From: Clostridiales bacterium
GTDB taxonomy: Bacteria; Bacillota; Clostridia; Oscillospirales; Oscillospiraceae
Direction of reading: 5' to 3'
NCBI GenBank assembly: GCA_021205375.1
Contig: JAJPXR010000165.1
Span: 1 to 17,420, forward strand
DNA length: 17,420 bases
In this document: one piece after another, positions 6,993 to 12,958 of the stretch
Position numbering within the stretch: position 1 is the first letter of the stretch
Layout of the letters: the number at the start of each line of letters is the position of its first letter
Notes under the pieces: model-generated
Seen by the model: the letters and a program-made list of their open reading frames with translations, nothing else
The model's database searches: none
Told to the model about the DNA's origin: nothing
Translations under genes and position numbers: made by a program

Positions 6993-7894
6993 TGCGGTAT
7001 ACCTCCTGCTTCTAAGTTGATAATATAGTTTTTAGGCTCCTGCATAATTGCAATCACCTGTTCCCGATAAGAACGCTCTGTGAGCAGGGCAGGGAACATT
7101 TCAAAACAACGGTTACTGCCCCGTATCATTGTGGCAGCCACTCCGCGGATGGAATCCAGCATGGATGTTCCAGAAACCTGGCCTCCCGGCTTGTCCATGT
7201 CCTCTGCGATTTTTCTCATGATCCTGTCTTCGTGTGACTCCGGGCGTTTCCTTCCCCGCCGCTGCACCTCTGGGTCACGGAGGTGGTTGGCGAGCATCTC
7301 CCGTTCTTCGGGCGGAGCCTGGGCCACTTCCTGCACAGCAGAATGCACTGGGCAAATCTTGCCAGAAAGAATTTCGCTTCTGGTACCTGGCACTGCTTCA
7401 TCGGCAGCATCCACGCCTTTCGCATAATGTTCTGCCCGGCGTACATATTTTTCGCTGACATGGTTTTCCCTGGCAATGCGTTCCGCAGCCTTTCCAGCCT
7501 TTTGGTGGTGGTCATTTTGTCCACCACCACTTTCACTGCCTAAAGTGTACTGATTCCCCTTAAAGGAATCAGTCTGCTTTTCCAACGCATACTGCTTTCC
7601 AATCAAATAGGTCCTTTGGTCAGCAGTAAGATTTCGGCGACCAAGCTGGTTTTTGCAGATCCAGGCGATCACTTCACTTCTATCTGAGAACTTTTTCTCG
7701 AAGGTTTTGTATGGAATCTCCGGATGTTGTTCCAGAATACGAAAGCGGTTATGCCCGTCCACAATTACGCCATTCCAGATGATGATGGGGTTGATTACCT
7801 CTCCATCACTCAGAATGTTGGCCTCCAGTTGCTGATATTCCTCCTCTGTCAAAGGCGGAATCTGGTCAGCAAATTCTGGGTCGATCTTCAACAT
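6989..7894 (-). CDS. ParB/Spo0J-like protein, first gene of the operon
   Basis: About 301 residues. The N-terminal ParB-like domain shows IPPLTEEEYQQLEANIL, PIIIWNGVIVDGHNRFRIL and a SEVIAWICKNQLGRRNLT helix. DGHNRFRI stands where classical ParB has its arginine-rich CTP-binding box but is only partly conserved. A middle region with IARENHVSEKYVRRAEHYA resembles the helix-turn-helix of ParB/KorB proteins, and a charged linker and C-terminal part follow. I prefer the ATG at 7894, preceded by GAAGGTG at six bases; a TTG at 7909 would add five residues but has no ribosome site. The long distance to the preceding gene (about 500 bp) holds a structured leader. ParB-type proteins in mobile elements can aid maintenance or act as regulators; no ParA partner is seen here. 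Confidence 0.85.
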   Translation of the reverse strand: MLKIDPEFADQIPPLTEEEYQQLEANILSDGEVINPIIIWNGVIVDGHNRFRILEQHPEIPYKTFEKKFSDRSEVIAWICKNQLGRRNLTADQRTYLIGKQYALEKQTDSFKGNQYTLGSESGGGQNDHHQKAGKAAERIARENHVSEKYVRRAEHYAKGVDAADEAVPGTRSEILSGKICPVHSAVQEVAQAPPEEREMLANHLRDPEVQRRGRKRPESHEDRIMRKIAEDMDKPGGQVSGTSMLDSIRGVAATMIRGSNRCFEMFPALLTERSYREQVIAIMQEPKNYIINLEAGGIPQ

Positions 7895-7929
7895 TTTTAT
7901 CACCTTCAATTTGTGTATGATTCATCGTT

Positions 7930-8333
7930 CCCGATGTAAAAGAGGGCTGCCAGACCGTTGCCGATGCAGCAGTCCTCCCAAATTTTATGACGAACTCTCA
8001 TTTGTCCACGACACCCCAGAGTTTAGTGGGAATACACAGGCGGCTGTTCGCACAGCGCCATAGGCGTCTAACCTCCCCGTGGGTCTCACGGAGCTGCCCC
8101 CATTGCGTGATCCCGGCTGATAGACCGGGGCTGTGGCTAGGCAGAAGTATCATTATCCCTGCTATGTGTCGTGGCCGGATCGGTTGCGAAGCGATCATCA
8201 CAGGCGGTAGAAATCGCTGCCAGCCTGGGGCTGGGTCACGGCGTACCGCTGATATGGCTCACCATAGCAAGAACGTACCTGTGTACTGTATATTCAGTTT
8301 TCAAAGTACAGGTTGGGCCTTTTTATTGGCTGT
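7930..8333 (-). ncRNA. Hairpin-rich leader RNA candidate upstream of the ParB-MazF operon
   Basis: No convincing gene lies between 7895 and 8410. The stretch has many short perfect or near-perfect stems: GAGG+GCTGC with GCAGC+CCTC (7942-7977), GGCGGCTGT with ACAGCGCC around a four-base loop (8039-8059), CCGTG with CACGG (8077-8091), CCCGG with CCGGG (8112-8129), GATCG with CGATC (8178-8196), CCAGCC with GGCTGG around three bases (8220-8234), GATATGG with CCATAGC (8251-8268) and TGTACT with AGTACA (8282-8310). A promoter-like box at 8340-8345 would start RNA near 8333 on the minus strand, giving a leader of about 440 nt before the ParB-like ATG. I do not recognise a known riboswitch or intron core. 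A decayed gene is the alternative. Confidence 0.4.
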
Positions 8334-8339
8334 AAGTAA

Positions 8340-8407
8340 ATTGTAGCAGGGGTTCTCTGTTTTGTAGTGGCACCAATAGGTCTACCAGGTAGCACCAATA
8401 GGTCTAC
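8340..8407 (-). promoter_or_regulatory. Extended -10 promoter and 16-bp direct repeats upstream of the leader
   Basis: On the minus strand TGCTACAAT (8348-8340) fits an extended -10 element. No good -35 box sits at the usual distance. Just upstream, GCACCAATAGGTCTAC occurs twice in direct orientation (8370-8385 and 8392-8407), 22 bp apart, which is two helical turns. The combination of a weak -35 region and paired repeats in phase on the helix suggests binding of an activator or repressor, possibly the XRE protein encoded immediately upstream (8411-8701). The repeats are seen; the regulatory role is inferred. Confidence 0.5.
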
Positions 8408-8410
8408 TTT

Positions 8411-8701
8411 TCAGATAGAATCCGAAATCGCCGTCAAATGAGCAATGACGGATTGAATATCCTCTTTGATATGTTCTCCTCCCGGTTCTTTCCCCGTCAG
8501 CAAATAATCGGTGCTTACACGGAGGATGCCGGACAGCTCCACCAGCATATCAATGGAGCATGATTTTTCCCCCCGTTCAATTCTGCTCAGGTGATATTTG
8601 CTTGACAGCCGCAAACTCTCTGCCAGCTGCTCCTGGGTGAAGCCACGATCCCGTCTTACTTCCTGAAGACGTTTGCCAAATTCTACTGCGTTAAAATACA
8701 T
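8411..8701 (-). CDS. XRE-family helix-turn-helix regulator, 96 residues
   Basis: A small DNA-binding protein of the Cro/C1 (HTH_3) type. Residues about 8-63 hold the five-helix fold: FGKRLQEVRRDRGFTQEQLA, ESLRLSSKYHLSRIERGEKS and IDMLVELSGILRVSTDYLLTG. A short acidic tail follows, with no extra domain. The ATG has GGAAAAG upstream, but this site lies in the stem of a hairpin at 8705-8741. The gene is 185 bp after the zinc-ribbon gene and 3 bp from the direct repeats that precede the ParB-operon leader. It is therefore placed to control either itself or the downstream ParB-MazF operon. Its target is not known. Confidence 0.92.
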   Translation of the reverse strand: MYFNAVEFGKRLQEVRRDRGFTQEQLAESLRLSSKYHLSRIERGEKSCSIDMLVELSGILRVSTDYLLTGKEPGGEHIKEDIQSVIAHLTAISDSI

Positions 8702-8704
8702 ATT

Positions 8705-8741
8705 CTTTTCCTTTCCGCTGCCCGTAGAGCGGATGGAAAAG
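8705..8741 (-). promoter_or_regulatory. Hairpin covering the ribosome site of the XRE gene
   Basis: CTTTTCC (8705-8711) pairs with GGAAAAG (8735-8741) and TCCGCT (8714-8719) with AGCGGA (8728-8733), giving 13 pairs with a small internal loop. In the minus-strand mRNA the purine-rich sequence just before the ATG of the XRE gene is one arm of this stem. The hairpin could hold translation down, or the palindrome could be an operator at DNA level. Confidence 0.5.
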
Positions 8742-8747
8742 AAATGA

Positions 8748-8824
8748 GCCGCATGATGGTCAGGTCACAAACCTATGCCGAAGAAACAGAAATCCCCAAA
8801 GAGATATTTCTGCTTTCATGCGGC
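8748..8824 (-). terminator. Nested inverted repeat and weak terminator candidate after the zinc-ribbon gene
   Basis: The outer repeats GCCGCATGA (8748-8756) and TCATGCGGC (8816-8824) are perfect complements. Inside, CAGAAAT (8787-8793) and ATTTCTG (8806-8812) form a stem that A-T pairs and one G-T pair extend to ten. On the minus strand the inner stem runs into TTTCTT, so it may be a weak terminator for the polymerase/ImmA operon. The remaining sequence between 8702 and 8886 shows no gene. Confidence 0.35.
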
Positions 8825-8886
8825 ATTAGGAAGACTTCACCATCAGGCGGCTCCACAGCACAGCTATGAGTTATTTATGAAATTGT

Positions 8887-9165
8887 TTAATGGTTTTCCT
8901 TGTTTTCTCCGATCAGAGCAGAGTAGTAAGCCTGTAACCGGCGTACTCTGCGCATCTCTAAGACATCAAATACCGTTTCCTTCCCGCAGACTTTACACTT
9001 TGTCTGCACATGGCCTCTGGTATCACCGAAGACCACAATCGAATTGTGATGACAATACGGGCATTTTATGACCCGTGGTTCCTGCTCTGCTATTGCTTTC
9101 CTGGCCCGCTTAATCTTGTCCTGCATCTCGATAGATGGCTCCGAGGTTCTTGTATAACGGCTCAT
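8887..9165 (-). CDS. Small zinc-ribbon protein, 92 residues
   Basis: A 92-residue basic protein of unknown function. Its centre holds a probable four-cysteine zinc ribbon: KCPYCHHNSIVVFGDTRGH and then KCKVCGKETVFDV, two CxxC pairs about 18 residues apart. N- and C-terminal parts are charged and probably helical. The ATG comes two bases after the stop of the ImmA-like gene, with GGTGATG upstream, so it belongs to that operon. Zinc ribbons of this size often bind nucleic acid or partner proteins, but nothing here assigns a specific role. Confidence 0.75.
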   Translation of the reverse strand: MSRYTRTSEPSIEMQDKIKRARKAIAEQEPRVIKCPYCHHNSIVVFGDTRGHVQTKCKVCGKETVFDVLEMRRVRRLQAYYSALIGENKENH

Positions 9166-9167
9166 AG

Positions 9168-9902
9168 TTACATCACCACATCCAGTGGATTTTGATATTC
9201 AAAGGCTGACCGTTTTTGTACATATCCCAGCTTCTCAAGCCGTATCCTGGCAGCAGTTATGGATACACTAAAGACAGAACAAAATGTTTCGATAGAAGCA
9301 CGGTCATCATCGAAAAACCAGTCTCCATAGCACGTCAATGGTGAATTTCGATTGATATACCACATAGCCCTGTCAACTTCTGCCTGCGGCATAAGGATTG
9401 CAGACCCCAGAGCGTTTGCCTGCCACTCGTTCCAATCCTCGTGAGTTTTTAGTGTTCGTGGCGTGTGAACCTTGCGCTCCGCATATTTTCTTCTGAGTGC
9501 TGTTTTCGTTTCATCTTCCTCCATCTGGAATAGAATCTGATGCGCACATTCATGAGCCAGAGTGAACCTGCGCTTTCCACATAGCTTGCGAACCTTTCCT
9601 GGCTGCATGAAACTGGAATCTAATACAATCTGATTGCGTTTCAGGGGTAATGTGTAATGCTGTCCTTTCTCCTCAACTTCGTAGGCAGTATCTGTGTACG
9701 CAGTCAGCCCCATGATACTACCGTTGGAGGACAGTGTTGCAAAGGTCACGTTGAGCTTGAGGTAATCCCTTGCCAACTGGTCAATCGGCGTTGGCAAGGC
9801 AAATCGCTGTTTCTGTTCTGCCTCTGCGCCGAAGAAGAATCTGTCGAAGTCCAAAGTAACTGCTGCTGCGATTTCCTCAATTTTCCCGTATGATAGGATC
9901 AT
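9168..9902 (-). CDS. ImmA/IrrE-family metallopeptidase, 244 residues
   Basis: A zinc-dependent protease of the ImmA/IrrE (COG2856) family. FTLAHECAHQILF carries the HExxH motif (residues 117-121), and WNEWQANALGSAILMP, about 50 residues later, supplies the usual Glu ligand region and conserved LLMP-like end. The C-terminal part (FSVSITAARIRLEKLGY) is typical of the family. The start at 9902 has GGGAGG seven bases upstream and overlaps the preceding stop by four bases. An open frame extends further upstream but lies inside the preceding gene. Family members such as ImmA of ICEBs1 cleave XRE repressors after DNA damage. Here XRE genes lie both downstream (8411) and across the divergent promoter (11847), so either could be a substrate. 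Confidence 0.9.
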   Translation of the reverse strand: MILSYGKIEEIAAAVTLDFDRFFFGAEAEQKQRFALPTPIDQLARDYLKLNVTFATLSSNGSIMGLTAYTDTAYEVEEKGQHYTLPLKRNQIVLDSSFMQPGKVRKLCGKRRFTLAHECAHQILFQMEEDETKTALRRKYAERKVHTPRTLKTHEDWNEWQANALGSAILMPQAEVDRAMWYINRNSPLTCYGDWFFDDDRASIETFCSVFSVSITAARIRLEKLGYVQKRSAFEYQNPLDVVM

Positions 9903-10105
9903 GTTTGCACCTCCCGACTTATGGGCTTCTCGTTCACCCACTTCAAATTCAAAATAGGAATCTTGACAGAGTGCTTCTTGAATTCCTGCATGGAACAGGT
10001 AACTGATTTGCACTTAGAACATTCCATCCATCCGCCAGTCTCGTCCAGATTCAGGTTGTAATTCATCGTCCCGCACATCGGGCATTTGACATCTTTACTT
10101 CCCAT
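9899..10105 (-). CDS. Small zinc-ribbon protein, 68 residues
   Basis: A 68-residue protein with two CxxC pairs, KCPMCGTMNYNLNLDETGG and MECSKCKSV, forming a probable zinc ribbon. A basic tail ends KWVNEKPISREVQT. The start at 10105 has GGAGG eight bases upstream. An earlier in-frame start at 10153 would overlap the preceding gene and lacks a comparable site. Its stop overlaps the ImmA-like start (ATGA), so the two products are made together. The coupling hints at a joint function with the protease, but I do not recognise the family. Confidence 0.75.
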   Translation of the reverse strand: MGSKDVKCPMCGTMNYNLNLDETGGWMECSKCKSVTCSMQEFKKHSVKIPILNLKWVNEKPISREVQT

Positions 10106-10122
10106 TTTCAAAACCTCCAAAT

Positions 10123-10377
10123 TTATTCGTATACTTTTGCTTCTACAAACCACCTGTCATCCTCGTGAAAGAGGTACGTTTCGCATCCGCAAATCATGAC
10201 AGTATACCGGATACCACAACCACCTACCTTTGTAGATGCTGCTCTGCACTTATACTTGATGCGGTCTATTTCATAGATATGGCCATCCTCCCATCGGATA
10301 TATCGGGGTCGGGTATTGCCATTCTCATCTACATCAAGATTTACAGATACATATACCTTTTTGCATTTACTGCTCAT
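10123..10377 (-). CDS. Conserved small protein of unknown function, 84 residues
   Basis: An 84-residue protein with KKVYVSVNLDVDENG, then IRWEDGHIYEIDRI, RAASTKVGGCGIRYTVMICG and ETYLFHEDDRWFVEAKV. The pattern of alternating hydrophobic strands suggests a small beta-rich fold. I recall similar proteins lying next to Y-family polymerase genes in clostridial elements, but I know of no assigned function. The ribosome site AAGGAAA is close to the ATG. It sits 33 bp after the polymerase reading frame and 17 bp before the next gene, so it is part of the same operon. Confidence 0.75.
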   Translation of the reverse strand: MSSKCKKVYVSVNLDVDENGNTRPRYIRWEDGHIYEIDRIKYKCRAASTKVGGCGIRYTVMICGCETYLFHEDDRWFVEAKVYE

Positions 10378-10410
10378 TTCCTTTTTCCTTCCCTGCGAGA
10401 CGATAAATCA

Positions 10411-11655
10411 TCACCCAATCAAACCAGATGGCATTATCAGGTCTACACTCCGCTCGACTGGCAGCTTATCATTCTGTAGTAAGACACAATTTCGTATGGC
10501 ATCCTTCCCAAATCGGGATCGAATTACTTCTATCGCTGTGTCCAACCGCTCACGGCGATCCAAAACAGCCATGTCTGTAAACAAGTCAATCTGTACAGGG
10601 CAATCTTCTTCGTATAAATAGATTGCTCGTACTGTCACTGCCCGAATCGGATAATCCCACCGTTAGTTACTCTGGAATAAGTCAAAAGCACGCTTTGCAA
10701 GAATCGAAGGGCTTTGTGTCGGCATATCAAATTTGCATTGCCAGCTTTTATGGTACAGTGTGCTGTCCCAGATATTACGAATGTCGATTGCTATGCCCCC
10801 CGCTTTCTTTCGGTGTGTGCGCAGCTTCGTGCCGATTTCCTGCACTAATTCCAGCATCACACACCAGACCTCTGCGTCATTTTCCAAATCCTGAATGGTT
10901 GTAATCCCATGACCAATGCTTTTCACAGGTGACACATAATCAGACCGCATCACAGGGGAGTTATCCATCCCGTTCGCATAATGCTTGAGCATAAGGCCAT
11001 TTTTGCCAAACCGGTCATTTAAGAAACGGTCAGAAGTCTGGGCAAGTTCACCGATGGTGTGAATCCCATAACTGGACAGCACCTTGTCCATGGCTCGACC
11101 TCCCCCTAACAGGTCTGAGGCTGGCAATGCCCATATCTGTTCACGAAAGCCATCTCTTTCAATGCAAGTAATGGCGTCCGGCTTTTTCATATCGGAACCC
11201 AGCTTTGCAAAGATTTTATTAAAGCTGACCCCGACAGAGATGGTAAGTCCCATCTCGAATTTAATGGTGCGTCGGATCTCATCTGCGATTTGAAAGGGTG
11301 TACCAAAGCCGTTGCTCCCTGTCACATCCAGCCAGCACTCATCCATTCCGTAAGGCTCTACCTGGTCTGTGTACCGGTTATACACTTCTCTTGCCAGCCT
11401 GGAGAATTTCATGTACTGTTCATAGTGCGGCTCCACAACGATAAGATTTGGGCATTTTTGTTTTGCCTGCCAGATGGCTTCTCCGGTAGTGACGCCGAAT
11501 GCTTTTGCCTTATAATTCTTTGCGAGTACGATTCCATGCCGCTCCTCTACGGAGCCGCACACGGCAACCGCTTTTTCCTTTAGCTCCGGATTCAGCATAC
11601 ATTCAACTGACGCATAAAAGTTATTCATATCACAGTGAAGGACAGCCCGTTCCAT
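10411..11655 (-). pseudogene. Y-family DNA polymerase (UmuC/DinB type) interrupted by one in-frame TAA
   Basis: The gene encodes a translesion polymerase of the UmuC/DinB type. LHCDMNNFYASVECMLNPEL gives the first metal-binding Asp and the YASVE signature. GMDECWLDVTG gives the catalytic DE pair, and VGVSFNKIFAKLGSDMKKPD is the conserved palm/finger segment. Reading from the ATG at 11655 (AGGAGG nine bases before it) runs 330 residues to FDLFQSN, then TAA at 10665-10663. The same frame continues without shift as RWDYPIRAVTVRAIYLYEED, ..PVQIDLF.., RERLDTAIEVIRSRFGKDA to a TGA at 10411. That is the usual little-finger C-terminus with the beta-clamp-binding QxDLF motif. Homologues have Tyr where the TAA stands, so a TAC or TAT to TAA substitution is likely. 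The intact protein would have about 414 residues. It is either inactivated or makes a truncated enzyme lacking the clamp-binding end. Confidence 0.85.
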
Positions 11656-11707
11656 ATTCAACACCTCCTGTTGTGTGTCCAAAGACGAACAAAATTTCAT
11701 GAACCTA

Positions 11708-11736
11708 TTGACAGAGAAAACCGTTCGTGGTAACAT
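11708..11736 (+). promoter_or_regulatory. Promoter for the XRE-ImmA pair
   Basis: TTGACA (11708-11713), a 17-base spacer and TAACAT (11731-11736) form a sigma-A type promoter on the plus strand. One operator copy lies within the spacer (11716-11729) and another begins at the expected start point near 11743. A bound repressor would therefore block it, consistent with autoregulation. The transcript would have a leader of about 100 nt before the XRE start. Confidence 0.6.
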
Positions 11737-11769
11737 ATAAACACGAACAAGATTTCGCCCTGTGAGGAC

Positions 11770-11798
11770 ATTATAGCAGGCAAGAGCGTGTATGTCAA
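11770..11798 (-). promoter_or_regulatory. Consensus promoter for the polymerase operon
   Basis: On the minus strand TTGACA (11798-11793), exactly 17 bases and TATAAT (11775-11770) match the sigma-A consensus perfectly. Transcription would start near 11763 and pass two operator-like sites before the polymerase ATG at 11655; another site lies just upstream of the -35. Such a strong promoter with flanking operators fits a tightly repressed, inducible unit. Confidence 0.8.
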
Positions 11799-11846
11799 CG
11801 GTTATTCGTGAATAAGTGTTCGTGTTGTTAAAATGGAGGGATTCAG

Positions 11847-12263
11847 ATGGCATTCAAGGAAAGGCTAAGAGCAAAAAGACTGGAAGCAGATTTGACACAG
11901 GAAAGACTTGCGGCAATAATCGGTGTCTCCACGCGCACAATCCAAAATTATGAGATTGGGACAAGAAGACCAGGCAATATGGAGATCGTTCAAAAGCTGG
12001 CGGATGCGCTCCATACAACATCGGACTATCTTTTAGGTGGTGCTGAAACGTATGTTGTTGAGGCACATGAAAAGGGTGGGTCAAAAGCCGCACGGGATAT
12101 AGAGGAGCTGGTAGGTGAAGTTACCGGCCTGTTTGCTGGTGGTGAATTGAGCGAAGACGCACTTGACGGTGCAATGAAGGCGCTGAACGACGCCTATTGG
12201 ATTGCCAAGGAGAAAAATAAAAAATACGCTCCCAAACGAAAGAGAGCGTCTTCAAAAAAGTAA
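11847..12263 (+). CDS. XRE-family repressor, 138 residues
   Basis: A Cro/C1-type DNA-binding protein. Residues 1-65 form the helix-turn-helix domain: FKERLRAKRLEADLTQERLA, IIGVSTRTIQNYEIGTRRPG and NMEIVQKLADALHTTSDYLLGG. A C-terminal region of about 70 residues follows, ending in a very basic tail (KKYAPKRKRASSKK). The ATG has GGAGGG eight bases upstream. It is divergent from the polymerase operon and followed 55 bp later by an ImmA-like protease gene. This is the same layout as ImmR-ImmA of ICEBs1, in which the protease removes the repressor upon DNA damage. By analogy it probably represses both divergent promoters through the operators at 11684-11824. Confidence 0.92.
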   Translation: MAFKERLRAKRLEADLTQERLAAIIGVSTRTIQNYEIGTRRPGNMEIVQKLADALHTTSDYLLGGAETYVVEAHEKGGSKAARDIEELVGEVTGLFAGGELSEDALDGAMKALNDAYWIAKEKNKKYAPKRKRASSKK

Positions 12264-12318
12264 AATGTATTCTTCGTGCGAACAATGGAACGTAGCTGTA
12301 ACGAATAGAGGTGGCATG

Positions 12319-12846
12319 ATGAATACAGAAGGACTTTCGAGATCAGAGCAATTATCCCGTGTTGGAAGCCGTCTTGTAAAACGCTGTGGTACAAGAGATC
12401 CGTTTGAAATTGCCGAACAAATCGGAGTGAACGTTATGTTCTGCGAGAATTTCGGAACGCTAAAAGGGATGTACCGTGTTATCAAGCGAAACCGTTTTAT
12501 ATTTTTGAATCAGGATTTGGATGAAAATACACTTCGCATTGTCTGTGCGCATGAGCTTGGCCATGACCAGCTTCATCGACAGATGGCAAAGAACCATCCA
12601 ATTCAGGAGTTTGTACTCTACAGTATGAAGACCAAACCTGAGTATGAAGCAAATATCGTAGCATCAGAGATACTAATTGACAGCAAAGAAGTGTTAAAGT
12701 ATATTTTTGACTACGGTTATACCGCAGAACAGATCGCACGGGTGATGTCAACCGACATCAATCTGATGGCGCTGAAAATATCCCACTTGGTAACGCTGGG
12801 GTATCCGCTCCGCAGATTGGAACACAAGAGCGACTTCTTGAAATAA
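12319..12846 (+). CDS. ImmA/IrrE-family metallopeptidase, 175 residues
   Basis: A zinc protease of the ImmA family. IVCAHELGHDQLHRQ contains HELGH (residues 78-82), and EYEANIVASEILI about 28 residues later matches the conserved Glu-ligand and LL.P-like region. The end (YTAEQIARVMSTDINLMALK) is typical of the family. Two adjacent ATG codons (12316 and 12319) follow AGAGGTGG; I chose the second for better spacing. An open frame extends back to 12202 but overlaps the XRE gene. It is paired with the XRE repressor just upstream, its probable substrate, and followed by the convergent terminator at 12859-12902. The minus-strand ImmA at 9168 is clearly different in sequence and length. Confidence 0.9.
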   Translation: MNTEGLSRSEQLSRVGSRLVKRCGTRDPFEIAEQIGVNVMFCENFGTLKGMYRVIKRNRFIFLNQDLDENTLRIVCAHELGHDQLHRQMAKNHPIQEFVLYSMKTKPEYEANIVASEILIDSKEVLKYIFDYGYTAEQIARVMSTDINLMALKISHLVTLGYPLRRLEHKSDFLK

Positions 12847-12858
12847 ATAGTACAACGC

Positions 12859-12902
12859 AAAAAAAGCAGACAGGAAATCATATATTCCGATTTCCTGTCT
12901 GC
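12859..12902. terminator. Strong terminator between convergent ImmA and pilus operons
   Basis: GCAGACAGGAAATC (12866-12879) and GATTTCCTGTCTGC (12889-12902) form a perfect 14-pair stem with a nine-base loop. On the minus strand seven T residues follow (complement of 12865-12859), giving a strong intrinsic terminator for the pilus operon. On the plus strand the T tract is weak, so it only partly serves the ImmA gene. Confidence 0.85.
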
Positions 12903-12928
12903 CTGAATATTTTGCTTATTTACTTGGT

Positions 12929-12940
12929 ATGGTATACCAT
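12929..12940. repeat. 12-bp palindrome between terminator and sortase gene
   Basis: ATGGTATACCAT is a perfect palindrome centred at 12934.5, 18 bp beyond the last sortase stop codon in the pilus-operon direction. It may be a protein-binding site or chance; there is no further evidence. Confidence 0.3.
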
Positions 12941-12958
12941 GAGTAGGGACATTCTGTG

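Larger units (their letters stand above)
11684..11824. promoter_or_regulatory. Array of four CACGAAC-type operators between divergent genes
   Basis: Four related sites lie between the polymerase and the XRE gene: GACGAACAAAATTTC (11684-11698, plus), CACGAACGGTTTTC (11729-11716, minus), CACGAACAAGATTTC (11742-11756, plus) and CACGAACACTTATTC (11824-11810, minus). A further CACGAAT half-site overlaps the last one. They sit around and inside the two promoters at 11708-11736 and 11770-11798. The arrangement fits a repressor controlling both directions, most simply the XRE protein of 11847. The sites resemble but do not match the Gram-positive LexA box (GAAC, four bases, GTTC), so LexA binding is possible but less likely. 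Confidence 0.6.

Noticed and set aside
8095..8110. CCCCATTGCGTG as a second copy of the att-like ACCCATTGTGT
   Set aside because: The match is partial, there is no core CGATTTGGGC nearby, and the stretch is explained as part of the leader.
7930..8333. Group II intron or known riboswitch
   Set aside because: I found no domain V-like sequence, reverse transcriptase gene or recognised aptamer core.
7987..8346. Open frames on both strands in the leader (plus 7987-8346, minus 7998-8201)
   Set aside because: Their translations are rich in Arg, Trp, His and Ser without domain-like patterns, have no good ribosome sites and overlap many hairpins. A structured RNA explains the stretch better.
8370..8407. 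Direct repeats considered as a CRISPR remnant
   Set aside because: There are only two units, the gap is six bases, and no cas gene is present.
11684..11756. Canonical LexA boxes
   Set aside because: The sites share GAAC but the second half reads TTTC or ATTC rather than GTTC, and an XRE regulator is encoded next door. LexA control cannot be excluded but was not annotated.
12202..12318. Upstream extension of the plus-strand ImmA gene
   Set aside because: It overlaps the XRE gene in another frame and lacks a ribosome site. The ATG pair at 12316/12319 has one.
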